The position numbers were made by a program, and so were the translations under genes. The notes under the pieces were generated by a model. The model ran no database searches. It was not told the DNA's origin and saw only the letters and a program-made list of their open reading frames with translations. A stretch of DNA of 64,000 nt from contig NZ_CP102850.1 in assembly GCF_024734075.1 (NCBI RefSeq), forward strand, positions 682,001 through 746,000. Reading direction: 5' to 3'. Shown here one piece after another: positions 43,904 through 54,460 of the stretch (its first letter is position 1; each line of letters opens with the position of its first letter). This DNA comes from Gordonia mangrovi. Lineage in GTDB: Bacteria; Actinomycetota; Actinomycetes; Mycobacteriales; Mycobacteriaceae.

Positions 43904-45273
43904 CGGCGCCACCGGTGCACGCCACTGGACCGCAACCGCACATGTCCGTCATCGGACCTGCCTGCCGCCGCCTCGTCCTGCGGATACCGGCGGGCCACCG
44001 GACCGGCGGTCGCTCCGTGCAGCACCACACTGGCCAGCACGGTCACCCCGATCGCCGCGACCGCGGCCTGCGCACTGGGGTCGGTGCCGAGTTGTTCGAC
44101 ACCGAGCAGGGCGAACACCACCGATGCCAGACCGCGCGGGCCGAACCAGCCCAGGATCAACACATCACGGGTCGGCAGACCCGCGCCGAGCAACGACACC
44201 GCGACCGGGACCATCCGGAACACGGTGAGGCTCAGCAGCGCGTACCCGGCCATGAGCGCCAGATCGCCGGCCTCGACGACGTGGAATGCCAGGGGCATCA
44301 GAATGGCGCCGAACAGGAACCACACCACCAGGGCGAGCAACTCACCGCCGAGTTCGGGCAGCACCTCCAGGACGGTGGAGTCCTCCCGGCGGCTGCGGCC
44401 CGCGTCGGTCGCCGCGTTCCCGGTCGTGGCCTTCGTGGTCGTGGCCTTCCTGGTCGCAGCGTCCTCGACGCGGTCGCGGTCGAGGACGTATCCGAATGTC
44501 ATGCCGGCGACGAATGCGGCGATGAATCCGTTGCCCTCGATGGTGACCGCCAGGACGAAGACGCCGACCGCGACGGCCAGCGCCGCGATCTGCCGGGTCT
44601 TGGGTGACGAGAGGTCTCGTGACGCGGAGACGTTGATCGCCCACGCACCGAATCCCCCGACGACGAGCCCGGTCGCCACGCCTACGGCCAGCTCTATGCC
44701 GGCCTCGCCGAGCGTGATGCCCTCGGCGCCACCCACGCCCAGCGCGGTCGCCGCCAGCGCGATCGCCAATGTCACCACCGGCGTGGCGATCCCGTCGTTG
44801 AGCCCGCTCTCCACGTTCAGCGACAGCCGGAGGCGTCGCGGGATGCGTTCGTCGTCGATCACCTGCACGCTCAACGCCGCGTCGGTGGGGGCCAGGGCGG
44901 CACCGACGAACAACGCCAACCCCCAACCGAACTGGCCGAAGAGCACCTCCGCGCCGACGGTGCCCAGCGCGATCGTCAAGGGCAAGCCCACCAGCAGCAA
45001 CCGCGCCGGCAGTCGCACAGCCCGGCGCAGCCTGCCGACGTCGACCCGCGAGGCGTCGGTGAACAGCACCAGACCCAACGTCAGTTCCGCGAGGGTGTGC
45101 ACGATGGAGGTGTCGACGTCGACCGTCAGCAGGCCCCAGTCGGGGTTGGCGAGCAGGTAGCCGGCCACCACGAACAACAGTGGGCCGGTGACGTCGTGGC
45201 GGGTCAGCAACCGCGACAGTACCGCCCACAGCAGCACCAGCAGGCAGATGACGGTGATGGCGGAGTCGGTCAT
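43900..45273 (-). CDS. CPA1-type cation/proton antiporter
   Basis: 457 residues with about 12 membrane segments. Family marks include ALAPTDAALSVQVIDDERIP, NVESGLNDGIATPVV (the ND motif of NhaP-like antiporters) and LGWFGPRGLASVVFAL near the end. It exchanges Na+ or K+ for protons across the inner membrane. A charged loop of about 30 residues rich in T, K, R and D lies mid-protein, between the two bundles. It is the first gene of the operon that continues through the GH13 protein and both kinase pairs. Start is ATG 45273. Confidence 0.88.
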   Translation of the reverse strand: MTDSAITVICLLVLLWAVLSRLLTRHDVTGPLLFVVAGYLLANPDWGLLTVDVDTSIVHTLAELTLGLVLFTDASRVDVGRLRRAVRLPARLLLVGLPLTIALGTVGAEVLFGQFGWGLALFVGAALAPTDAALSVQVIDDERIPRRLRLSLNVESGLNDGIATPVVTLAIALAATALGVGGAEGITLGEAGIELAVGVATGLVVGGFGAWAINVSASRDLSSPKTRQIAALAVAVGVFVLAVTIEGNGFIAAFVAGMTFGYVLDRDRVEDAATRKATTTKATTGNAATDAGRSRREDSTVLEVLPELGGELLALVVWFLFGAILMPLAFHVVEAGDLALMAGYALLSLTVFRMVPVAVSLLGAGLPTRDVLILGWFGPRGLASVVFALLGVEQLGTDPSAQAAVAAIGVTVLASVVLHGATAGPVARRYPQDEAAAGRSDDGHVRLRSSGVHRWRR

Positions 45274-45344
45274 GAGGCACCCGCGGACCGACCCATGAGC
45301 ATGGTCGGATTATGCCGCAGCCGACAACACGCCGCCCGGTGCCC

Positions 45345-45367
45345 GGCGTCGTCAGCCTGACGACGCC
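45345..45367 (-). terminator. Second hairpin of the S10 operon terminator
   Basis: GGCGTCGTCA / TGACGACGCC, perfect 10-bp arms with a 3-base loop. It directly follows the stronger hairpin at 45366-45404 and shares two bases with it, making a tandem stop signal. No U-tract follows. Confidence 0.6.
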
Positions 45368-45404
45368 GAGCGGCCCGCTCCCCTGAAGGGAACGGGCCGC
45401 TCGG
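45366..45404 (-). terminator. Terminator hairpin downstream of rpsQ
   Basis: Arms at 45366-45382 and 45388-45404 pair over 17 bp with one mismatch, around a 5-base loop (ctgaa). It begins 25 bases after the rpsQ stop and separates the ribosomal operon from the antiporter operon. As in many actinobacteria there is no U-run. Confidence 0.8.
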
Positions 45405-45429
45405 TGTACTTCTCGCGTCGGAGAACGCC

Positions 45430-45729
45430 TTACTTGGCCTTCTCCAGCACCTCGACGATGCGCCAGTGCTTGGTCGCCGACAGCGGGCGGGTCTCCATGA
45501 TCCGCACGCGGTCGCCGATACCGGCGACTTCCTGCTCGTCGTGTGCCTTGACCTTCTTGGTGGTCCGGATGATCTTGCCGTACAGCGGGTGCCGCGTACG
45601 ATCTTCCAGCTCGACCACGATGGTCTTCTGCATCTTGTCACTGACCACGTAACCGATCCGCTCCTTGCGGCTCGCACGCGGGTCGCTCGCGACGTTCTGG
45701 CTTGCGCTCACGTTCTGGTCCTCACTCAT
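45430..45729 (-). CDS. rpsQ: 30S ribosomal protein S17
   Basis: 99 residues. After a short polar N-terminal extension the S17 core is clear: [33 protein letters not shown], then [16 protein letters not shown]. It binds 16S rRNA early in 30S assembly. It is the last gene of the S10 operon in the window. Its start overlaps the rpmC stop (ATGA), and a double hairpin follows its stop codon. Confidence 0.97.
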   Translation of the reverse strand: MSEDQNVSASQNVASDPRASRKERIGYVVSDKMQKTIVVELEDRTRHPLYGKIIRTTKKVKAHDEQEVAGIGDRVRIMETRPLSATKHWRIVEVLEKAK

Positions 45730-45959
45730 GCGTCATCACCATCCGGTCCCGACGCCAGACCCAGCTCACGCTCACGCATCACGGTGTAGATCCGAGCGAT
45801 CTCGCGACGCACGGTCCGCAGACGGCGGTTGTTGTCGAGCTGGCCGGTGGCCATCTGGAAACGAAGGTTGAACAGCTCTTCCTTCGACTCACGCAGACGA
45901 TCGACCAGATCGGTGTCATTGAGCTCGCGCAGCTCGTTGGCTGCCACTCCGAGTGCCAT
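45726..45959 (-). CDS. rpmC: 50S ribosomal protein L29
   Basis: 77 residues, the usual size. Recognised from [35 protein letters not shown] and [14 protein letters not shown]. It lies near the peptide exit on the 50S subunit. Start is ATG 45959, overlapping the rplP stop (ATGA); longer in-frame readings upstream are shadows of rplP. Confidence 0.96.
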   Translation of the reverse strand: MALGVAANELRELNDTDLVDRLRESKEELFNLRFQMATGQLDNNRRLRTVRREIARIYTVMRERELGLASGPDGDDA

Positions 45960-46375
45960 CAGAACTGCTCCTCTCTGGTCACGATGCGGGTCTTGATCGG
46001 GAGCTTGTGCTGCGCGCGACGCAGGGCCTCGCGAGCGGTCTCCTCGTTGGGGTAGGTCATCTCGAACAGCACGCGACCCGGCTTGACCGGGGCCACCCAC
46101 CATTCCGGCGAACCCTTACCCGAACCCATGCGGGTCTCGGCAGGCTTCTTGGTCAGCGGACGGTCCGGGAAGATGTTGATCCACACCTTGCCGCCACGCT
46201 TGATGTGCCGGTTGATGGCGATACGAGCGGACTCGATCTGACGGTTGGTGATGTACGCACCCTCCAGAGCCTGGATGCCGTAGTCACCGAACGTCACCTT
46301 GGTGCCGCCCTTGGCCTGGCCCTTCAGGCTGGGGTGATGCTGCTTGCGGTGCTTGACCCGACGGGGGATCAGCAT
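45959..46375 (-). CDS. rplP: 50S ribosomal protein L16
   Basis: 138 residues, full length. Typical stretches are [19 protein letters not shown] at the start, [20 protein letters not shown], and [19 protein letters not shown]. It organises the 50S A-site region and binds 23S and 5S rRNA. Its gene lies two bases after the rpsC stop. Confidence 0.97.
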   Translation of the reverse strand: MLIPRRVKHRKQHHPSLKGQAKGGTKVTFGDYGIQALEGAYITNRQIESARIAINRHIKRGGKVWINIFPDRPLTKKPAETRMGSGKGSPEWWVAPVKPGRVLFEMTYPNEETAREALRRAQHKLPIKTRIVTREEQF

Positions 46376-46377
46376 GA

Positions 46378-47599
<1,222 letters not shown>

Positions 47600-47600
<1 letters not shown>

Positions 47601-47881
47601 TACCGGCGCTTCGCTTTCCGGTCATCCTTGATGTGACCCTTGAAAGTACGGGTGGGGGCGAACTCGCCCAGCTTGTGCCCGACCATGGACTCCGAGACGA
47701 ACACCGGCACATGCTTGCGACCGTCGTGGACGGCGAAGGTGTGACCGATGAAGTCGGGGATGATGGTCGAACGGCGCGACCAGGTCTTGATGACCTGCTT
47801 GGTGCCCTTCTCGTTCTGCGTGTCCACCTTGGCAAGCAGGTGGTCGTCGACGAACGGGCCCTTCTTGAGGCTGCGTGGCAT
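47600..47881 (-). CDS. rpsS: 30S ribosomal protein S19
   Basis: 93 residues, full length: [40 protein letters not shown], then [10 protein letters not shown]. It binds 16S rRNA in the 30S head together with S13. Preceded closely by rplB. Confidence 0.97.
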
Positions 47882-47901
47882 TCTCTAACTCCCTCCTGTG
47901 C

Positions 47902-48738
<837 letters not shown>

Positions 48739-48768
48739 GTTCTAGTCCCTCAGTTCTGCGAGTCCCGG

Positions 48769-49074
48769 TCAGCCGACCGGTCCTCCGAAGATCTCGATGG
48801 GCTTGCTGTCGGCGGCCAGGGTCACGATCGCGCGCTTGGTGTTCTTGCGCTTGCCGTAGCCGAAGCGGGTGCGCTTGCGCTTGCCCTGCCGGTTGGCGGT
48901 GTTCACGCTGGTGACCGTGACGTCGAAGATCTTCTCGACCGCGATCTTGATCTCGGTCTTGTTCGACTCGGGGTGCACCAGGAAGGTGTACACATTGTCT
49001 TCCATGAGTCCGTAGGACTTCTCGGAGATCACCGGCGCCAGGATGATGTCACGCGGGTCGGCCTGCGTAGCCAT
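48769..49074 (-). CDS. rplW: 50S ribosomal protein L23
   Basis: 101 residues from ATG 49074: [40 protein letters not shown], and [20 protein letters not shown]23 sits at the tunnel exit and docks trigger factor and SRP. Longer in-frame readings upstream belong to rplD sequence in another frame. Confidence 0.97.
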   Translation of the reverse strand: MATQADPRDIILAPVISEKSYGLMEDNVYTFLVHPESNKTEIKIAVEKIFDVTVTSVNTANRQGKRKRTRFGYGKRKNTKRAIVTLAADSKPIEIFGGPVG

Positions 49075-49076
49075 TC

Positions 49077-49739
49077 TCACGCCTCCTTCTGGTTCTGGTT
49101 CGCTGCGATGAACGCGTTGAGCGTCTCGACGCTGAACACGACCTCGTCCGAGTCCAGGACGTCGTAGGTGTTGAGCTGATCCGGCGCGATCGGCAGCACG
49201 TTGCCCAGGTTCGCGACGCTCTTCCACGCGGTGTCGTCCTCACGGCCGAGCACCACCAGGAACTTGCGACGATCGCTCAGCGCCTCGAGGAAGACCCGTG
49301 CCGACTTGGTCGACGGGGTCTGCCCCGCAACCAGCTCGGTGATCACGTGGATGCGCTCGTTGCGTGCCCGGTCCGAGAGGGCACCGCGCAGGGCGGCGGC
49401 CTTCATCTTCTTCGGGGTGCGCTGGCTGTAGTCGCGCGGCTGCGGACCGTGGACGGTGCCACCGCCGGCGAACTGCGGTGCGCGGGTCGAGCCCTGGCGG
49501 GCGCGACCGGTGCCCTTCTGGCGGTACGGCTTGGCGCCGCCACCGCTGACCTCGCCACGCGTCTTGGTGGCATGGGTGCCCTGGCGGGCCGCGGCCTGCT
49601 GGGCCACGACCACCTGGTGCATCAGCGAGATGTTGGCCGGCGCGTCGAACAGCTCGGCGGGCAGATCAACGGTGCCGTTGGTCTTGCCGTCGGCCGACTT
49701 CACGTCCAGCGTCAGTTTGGTTGTCGTTTCGGTGCTCAC
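49077..49739 (-). CDS. rplD: 50S ribosomal protein L4
   Basis: 220 residues from GTG 49739, overlapping the rplC stop (GTGA). Recognised from [40 protein letters not shown] and [20 protein letters not shown]. Its extended loop lines the exit tunnel opposite L22. In enterobacteria L4 represses the S10 operon; whether this holds in actinobacteria cannot be seen here. Confidence 0.97.
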   Translation of the reverse strand: MSTETTTKLTLDVKSADGKTNGTVDLPAELFDAPANISLMHQVVVAQQAAARQGTHATKTRGEVSGGGAKPYRQKGTGRARQGSTRAPQFAGGGTVHGPQPRDYSQRTPKKMKAAALRGALSDRARNERIHVITELVAGQTPSTKSARVFLEALSDRRKFLVVLGREDDTAWKSVANLGNVLPIAPDQLNTYDVLDSDEVVFSVETLNAFIAANQNQKEA

Positions 49740-50395
49740 TTGGTCGCACCACCCTTCACTGCGTCGCGGATCACCACGATGCCGCCCTTGCGGCCGGGGA
49801 TCGCGCCCTTGATCAACAGCAGACCGGCTTCGGCATCCACCGCATGCACGGTCAGGTTCTGTGTGGTCACGGTGTCGTTACCCATCCGACCCGCCATGCG
49901 CATGCCCTTGAACACGCGACCCGGGGTGGCGCAGCCACCGATCGAGCCGGGTGCACGGTGCACGCGATGCGCGCCGTGGCTGGCACCGAGACCGGAGAAG
50001 CCGTGGCGCTTCATCGCGCCGGCGAATCCCTTGCCCTTGGAGGTGCCGGTGACGTCGACCTTGGTGCCGTTCTCGAAGATCTCGGCGGTCAGCTCCTGGC
50101 CGATCTCGAGTTCCGAGACGTCCGCGATGCGGATCTCGGCGAGATGACGGCGCGGGGTGACACCGGCCTTGGCGTACTGGCCGGCGACGGGCTTGTTGAC
50201 CTTGCGCGGGTCGATGGCGCCGTAGGCCAGCTGCACGGCGGTGTAGCCGTCGCGGTCGGCGGTCCGGAGCTGGGTGATGACGTTCGGTCCGGCCTGGATG
50301 ACCGTCACCGGGACGACACGGTTGTTCTCGTCGAAGACCTGGGTCATCCCGAGCTTGGTGCCCAGAATTCCCTTGGTCGCGCTCTGATTGCTCAT
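49736..50395 (-). CDS. rplC: 50S ribosomal protein L3
   Basis: 219 residues, full length: [20 protein letters not shown], then [20 protein letters not shown] and [21 protein letters not shown]3 is an early assembly protein of the 50S subunit that reaches towards the peptidyl transferase centre. It starts 20 bases after the rpsJ stop. Confidence 0.97.
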   Translation of the reverse strand: MSNQSATKGILGTKLGMTQVFDENNRVVPVTVIQAGPNVITQLRTADRDGYTAVQLAYGAIDPRKVNKPVAGQYAKAGVTPRRHLAEIRIADVSELEIGQELTAEIFENGTKVDVTGTSKGKGFAGAMKRHGFSGLGASHGAHRVHRAPGSIGGCATPGRVFKGMRMAGRMGNDTVTTQNLTVHAVDAEAGLLLIKGAIPGRKGGIVVIRDAVKGGATK

Positions 50396-50415
50396 GATTT
50401 CTTCTCGCCCCCCGC

Positions 50416-50721
50416 CTACTGGATGTTGACGTCGACGCTGGCCGGCAGGTCGATGCGCATCAGCGCGTCGACCGTCTTCGGCGTCGGGTCGAGGATGTCG
50501 ATGAGTCGTTTGTGGGTGCGCATCTCGAAGTGTTCGCGGCTGTCCTTGTACTTGTGCGGCGAACGGATGACGCAGTAGACGTTCTTCTCGGTGGGCAACG
50601 GCACCGGGCCGACCACGCGTGCCCCGGTACGGGTCACGGTTTCCACGATCTTGCGCGCCGAAGCGTCGATCGCCTCGTGGTCATAGGCCTTGAGCCTGAT
50701 GCGGATCTTCTGTCCCGCCAC
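50416..50721 (-). CDS. rpsJ: 30S ribosomal protein S10
   Basis: 101 residues from GTG 50721, the normal length for the family ([20 protein letters not shown] to [10 protein letters not shown]). An upstream in-frame reading would add 32 unrelated residues. AGAGGAC lies about 7 bases before the GTG and supports this start. It is the first gene of the operon. Besides its ribosomal role, S10 (NusE) takes part in antitermination with NusB in other bacteria. Confidence 0.96.
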   Translation of the reverse strand: MAGQKIRIRLKAYDHEAIDASARKIVETVTRTGARVVGPVPLPTEKNVYCVIRSPHKYKDSREHFEMRTHKRLIDILDPTPKTVDALMRIDLPASVDVNIQ

Positions 50722-51117
50722 GCTGTGTCCTCTTCCGTCAGTTGTTCTCGACAGACAAACACCGCGTGACCTGATGCCGCCCCGAAGGGCAGGCCGGCGC
50801 AATTCGCCGCTGGACACATGACCACCCGCGTGAGATTCGGGGATCGACGCTGTTCATCTATCGTTGTACGTTGGTTCGCCACATGAGCGAACCGGCTGTG
50901 CTCCGGCACCCGCGGTCGGGCGTGTCGTGACCGTGGGCCGACATCGGCGCACGCGGAACACGCCCTGGCCCGGAATCCGGGGCCTGGGAGTCATTCACCC
51001 GATCGAGGCCGCAGTGATCCTGCGTCCACCGGTCAAGGCAACCCGAACAGTATGCACCAGGTCGCCCCCCAACTTCAAATCCGCACAGAACCCAACCCGC
51101 CAAGTCTTGGCACGGCA

Positions 51118-51215
51118 GTCGACAGAACCCGGAATTTCGCCGAGAGAACCGCCCCGAGCAGGGCCCGACGCACCCCGCTCTAGGTTCTCTCGGCGAAATT
51201 CCGGGTTCTGTCGAC
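51118..51215. repeat. Perfect 33-bp inverted repeat with 32-base spacer
   Basis: The left arm (51118-51150, starting gtcgacagaacccgg) and the right arm (51183-51215, ending ccgggttctgtcgac) are exact reverse complements over 33 bp. The bases just outside and just inside do not pair. As RNA it would form a very stable hairpin; as DNA it could form a cruciform or bind a protein. It carries no coding sequence or target-site duplication that I can see. Confidence 0.9.
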
Positions 51216-51248
51216 GCGAAACAGGGTTCCGTCGGCGAACCACCCTCA

Positions 51249-51266
51249 CCTTACCGACGGGTAAGG
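51249..51266. promoter_or_regulatory. Operator-like palindrome CCTTACC-GACG-GGTAAGG
   Basis: 7-bp perfect arms with a 4-base centre, ending eight bases before the ATG of the DUF4442-like gene and overlapping its ribosome-binding region. TTACC-N4-GGTAA palindromes are common operators of TetR-type regulators in actinobacteria. No such regulator is encoded beside it. Confidence 0.5.
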
Positions 51267-51274
51267 TAAGGGCC

Positions 51275-51748
51275 ATGACCTCCCCCACCTACGCCCTGCG
51301 CCGCCGCCTACCCGACAACGTCGTCGGCCACACCTTGTTCTCGTTGGGCATGGTCGCGCGGGTGCCATACTTCGGCACGGTGCTGCCGTACGTGTCGGAG
51401 ATGCGCCCCGGTTACTGCCGGGTGAGCGGCCCGAACTGGTTCGGGGTGCACAACCACCTCGGCACCTTCCACGCGATCGCCGCCTGCAATCTGGCCGAGG
51501 CGGCGATGGGCATGCTGATGGAGGCGACCACCCCGCCGAGTCATCGGTGGATACCCAAGGCGATGTCGACCCACTACCTGACCAAGGCCACCACCAGGTT
51601 GACCGCCGAGGCGACGCTGACCACGGAGGTGGACTTCGGCCGCCTCGTCGACGGCACCGATGTGGTGGTCGACGTCAGCGTCCTGGACAAGCACGGCACC
51701 GAAGTGGTGCATTGCGACATCACCACCTGGGTCACTCCCCGCACCTGA
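51275..51748 (+). CDS. DUF4442 / PaaI-like hotdog-fold protein
   Basis: 157 residues from ATG 51275. The hotdog-fold centre is seen as GVHNHLGTFHAIAACNLAEA, where the conserved N/H and the following helix are typical of acyl-CoA thioesterase relatives, and as HRWIPKAMSTHYLTKATTRL. It may hydrolyse or bind an acyl-CoA, but DUF4442 members are mostly uncharacterised. The frame stays open upstream through the inverted repeat; I reject that extension because it is low in family sequence and crosses the palindrome. The start is preceded by AAGGTAAGG. Confidence 0.82.
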   Translation: MTSPTYALRRRLPDNVVGHTLFSLGMVARVPYFGTVLPYVSEMRPGYCRVSGPNWFGVHNHLGTFHAIAACNLAEAAMGMLMEATTPPSHRWIPKAMSTHYLTKATTRLTAEATLTTEVDFGRLVDGTDVVVDVSVLDKHGTEVVHCDITTWVTPRT

Positions 51749-51793
51749 ATCGTTCGCTCTGCCCACACCGCAACATGCTTCTACGCTGGGACG

Positions 51794-54457
51794 ATGACGG
51801 TGGGTATCGAGCGCGGCAACCTCGGTCACGGGGTGCGGCGCGTCGGTGTCGAGGAGGAATTCCACCTGGTCGATCTGCGGACCTCACGCCTGACGACGCG
51901 CGCTCCGGAGCTGCTGGAGATCCTGCCTTCGGGCGGCCCGTATGTCGACGAACTCCAGCGCTGCGTCATCGAGGCCAACAGTGGCGTCTATCGCGAACTC
52001 GCCGATCTGCGCGACAACCTGCGCACCCACCGGCGCACCCTGGTGGACGCGGCCCGAACGCTGGGCATGGGTGTGGTGGCGGCCGGATCGGTACCGCTGG
52101 CGGTCCCCACCGAGATGCGGGTGACCGAGACCCCGCGGTATCGGCGGATGCTCGCCGACTACCAATTGCTGGCCCGTGAACAATTGATCTGCGGTACGCA
52201 GGTCCACGTCGACGTCGTCGATCGCGACGAGGCGGTCGCCATCGCCACCCGGCTCACCCCGCACCTGCCCACATTGCTCGCACTCTCGGCCAGCTCGCCG
52301 TTCTGGGCCGACGGCTCCGACACCGGCTATGCAAGCGTCCGCACGCTGGTCTGGCAGCGCTGGCCGACCACCGGCCTGTTCCCCGAAGTCGCGACCGCCG
52401 CCGACTACGACGTCGAGATCGAGCGACTGATCAGCAGCGGTGTCATCACCGATCCCGGCATGGTGTACTTCGACGTCCGTCCCTCGGCGCACGTGCAGAC
52501 CCTCGAGTTGCGGGTGTGCGACAGCTGTCCGTCGGTGGACACCATCACGCTGATCGCCGCGATCTTCCGCGCACTCGTGATCCGGGAGGCCGATCGCCTC
52601 GACCAGCCGGCGTCGCCGACCTCTCCGACGCTGTACCGGGCGGCCATCTGGCAGGCCGCCCGGGCGGGACTCGAAGGGGATCTGATCGACGTCACCCAGG
52701 CCGTGCCGCGGGCGGCAAACGACGTCGTCACCGCGCTCACGACGTTACTGCGGCCGGTACTCGAGGACACCGGGGACTGGCAGACCGTCGTCGAACTGAC
52801 CGGCGCGGCGATCGGGGCCGGCAGCTCATCGGCCCGGCAACGACGTATGTTGCGTAGCACGGGTCGGCTCAGCGTCGTCGTGGACAGCCTGCTCGCCGAG
52901 ACCGCCGGGACGCTGGCACACACAGCGCTGCCCGACGACCCAGAGGGTCGGCTCCTGCACGGCTATCCCCGCCCCGGACCTCCCACCGATGTGCCGTCGG
53001 TGCAGGTCCCCGGCCGGCTGTCCTACGACGAGGCCGTGGACACCGCGGCCAAACCACGGCCGGGATACGCCGAACTACTGGCCGCGGCAGCCGACCTGGG
53101 CGCGGTCGAACTGCGCAAACGACAGTTCCGAATCGAACGCGAACAGAGCACCGATGGCGTCACCTTCCGCGTCAGCGGCCAGGACCGGGCCCAACTGTTC
53201 CCGCTCGACGTCATGCCGCGCTACATCGGCGCCGACGACTGGACACGACTGTGCACCGGACTGCGGCAGCGTGCCCTCGCCCTCAACGCATTCCTCGTCG
53301 ACGTCTACGGCGAACAGCGCATCATCACCGACGGCATCATCGGCCCCGACGCCCTCGATCGTGCACCGGGGTACCGGCAGACGGGGCGGATCCCGTCCTG
53401 GCAGCGGGTGCGCGCCCACATCAGTGGCACCGACCTCGTCTCCCCCGCACCCGGGCAGTTCGTCGTCCTCGAGGACAATCTGCGGGTGCCGTCGGGTATC
53501 GCCTACGCGTTGTCCAACCGCGCGCTGATGGCCCAGTTCCTGCCCGAACTCCCCATGCCGGAGACGACGTTGTCGGTGTCCCGGGTACCGCACATGCTCG
53601 CCGCGACGATCACCGCGGCGGCGCCCCCGCAACCGCACCCCGACGGCATCGACATCATGCTCAGTGCCGGCTGGACCGATTCCGCCTGGTTCGAGCACAC
53701 CCTGCTGGCCAAGGGGGCCGGCCTGAGGGTGACGACGCCCGAGGACATCTCGGTCGACACCGGCGCGGACGGGCCGCGCGTGATCTGCCACCACGGCACG
53801 AGACGGCTGCCCGTGAACACGGCCTACGTCCGAATGGACGAGGACATGCTGCTGTCCTCGCGTGGCCACGACGACGAGCCGCTCCGGGCCGGGATGCTCG
53901 ACGCGCTGGCACAGGGACGCTTCGCCATCGCCAACTCGTTGGGCAACGGCGTCGGCGACGACAAGGCCATCTACAGTCACGTACCGGCGATGATCCGGTA
54001 CTACCTCGGCGAGGAACCCCTCCTCGACCAGGTCCGGACATGGTTGTGCGCCGACCGTCATCAACGCGACCACGTGCTGGCCAACCTCGCCGACCTCGTC
54101 GTCAAACCGATTGACGGACTTGGCGGTTCCGGCATCACCATCGGCCCCGAAGCCACCGACGACGAGTTGGCCCGACGCCGCGAGGATCTCCTGGGCCGAC
54201 CCGAGCGCTACATCGCCCAGGAAGTGGTCTCGTTGTCCACGCATCCGACATTCGACGGCAACGGCTTCTATGCTCATCATGTCGACCTCCGGGTGTTCAT
54301 CCACCTACGCGACGACGATGACCAGATCACCGCGCATGTCGCGCCGGCGGCGCTGACCCGCGTCGCCCCGGCCGGCAGCTTGATTGTCAACTCGTCGCGC
54401 GGCGGCGGCGGCAAGGACACCTGGATCCAGGGTGTCGGAGCAACAGGAGAGGACTGA
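51794..54457 (+). CDS. GCS2-type carboxylate-amine ligase fused to circularly permuted ATP-grasp
   Basis: 887 residues in two parts. Residues about 10-370 form a YbdK/GCS2-type ligase (RRVGVEEEFHLVDLRTSRL, then CGTQVHVDVVDRDEAV and LELRVCDSCPSVDT). Residues about 430-880 form a circularly permuted ATP-grasp of the DUF404/DUF407 kind (VVLEDNLRVPSGIAYALSNR, then VVKPIDGLGGSGITIGPEA, FIAQEV-like YIAQEVVSLSTHP and SSRGGGGKDTW). Both halves belong to ATP-dependent carboxylate-amine ligase families, so the protein could form two peptide or amide bonds in turn. It is followed after 3 bases by the amidotransferase gene. The acceptors are not known. Confidence 0.9.
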   Translation: MTVGIERGNLGHGVRRVGVEEEFHLVDLRTSRLTTRAPELLEILPSGGPYVDELQRCVIEANSGVYRELADLRDNLRTHRRTLVDAARTLGMGVVAAGSVPLAVPTEMRVTETPRYRRMLADYQLLAREQLICGTQVHVDVVDRDEAVAIATRLTPHLPTLLALSASSPFWADGSDTGYASVRTLVWQRWPTTGLFPEVATAADYDVEIERLISSGVITDPGMVYFDVRPSAHVQTLELRVCDSCPSVDTITLIAAIFRALVIREADRLDQPASPTSPTLYRAAIWQAARAGLEGDLIDVTQAVPRAANDVVTALTTLLRPVLEDTGDWQTVVELTGAAIGAGSSSARQRRMLRSTGRLSVVVDSLLAETAGTLAHTALPDDPEGRLLHGYPRPGPPTDVPSVQVPGRLSYDEAVDTAAKPRPGYAELLAAAADLGAVELRKRQFRIEREQSTDGVTFRVSGQDRAQLFPLDVMPRYIGADDWTRLCTGLRQRALALNAFLVDVYGEQRIITDGIIGPDALDRAPGYRQTGRIPSWQRVRAHISGTDLVSPAPGQFVVLEDNLRVPSGIAYALSNRALMAQFLPELPMPETTLSVSRVPHMLAATITAAAPPQPHPDGIDIMLSAGWTDSAWFEHTLLAKGAGLRVTTPEDISVDTGADGPRVICHHGTRRLPVNTAYVRMDEDMLLSSRGHDDEPLRAGMLDALAQGRFAIANSLGNGVGDDKAIYSHVPAMIRYYLGEEPLLDQVRTWLCADRHQRDHVLANLADLVVKPIDGLGGSGITIGPEATDDELARRREDLLGRPERYIAQEVVSLSTHPTFDGNGFYAHHVDLRVFIHLRDDDDQITAHVAPAALTRVAPAGSLIVNSSRGGGGKDTWIQGVGATGED

Positions 54458-54460
54458 GAC

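Larger units (their letters stand above)
50722..51274. promoter_or_regulatory. Divergent intergenic region upstream of the S10 operon and the DUF4442-like gene
   Basis: 553 bases without a convincing gene. The part nearest rpsJ must hold the S10 operon promoter and leader; I could not fix its boxes. The middle contains GCCAAG-T-CTTGGC (51099-51111) and a large perfect inverted repeat (51118-51215). A weaker partial copy of the repeat (acagggttccgtcggcgaac) lies at 51221-51240. The right end holds a short operator-like palindrome just before the ATG at 51275. Confidence 0.6.

Noticed and set aside
51118-51215. Inverted repeat as ends of an insertion sequence
   Set aside because: Only 32 bases lie between the arms, there is no transposase and no target duplication.
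50864-51274. N-terminal extension of the DUF4442-like protein by 137 residues
   Set aside because: It crosses the perfect inverted repeat and the operator, and the family starts at ATG 51275.
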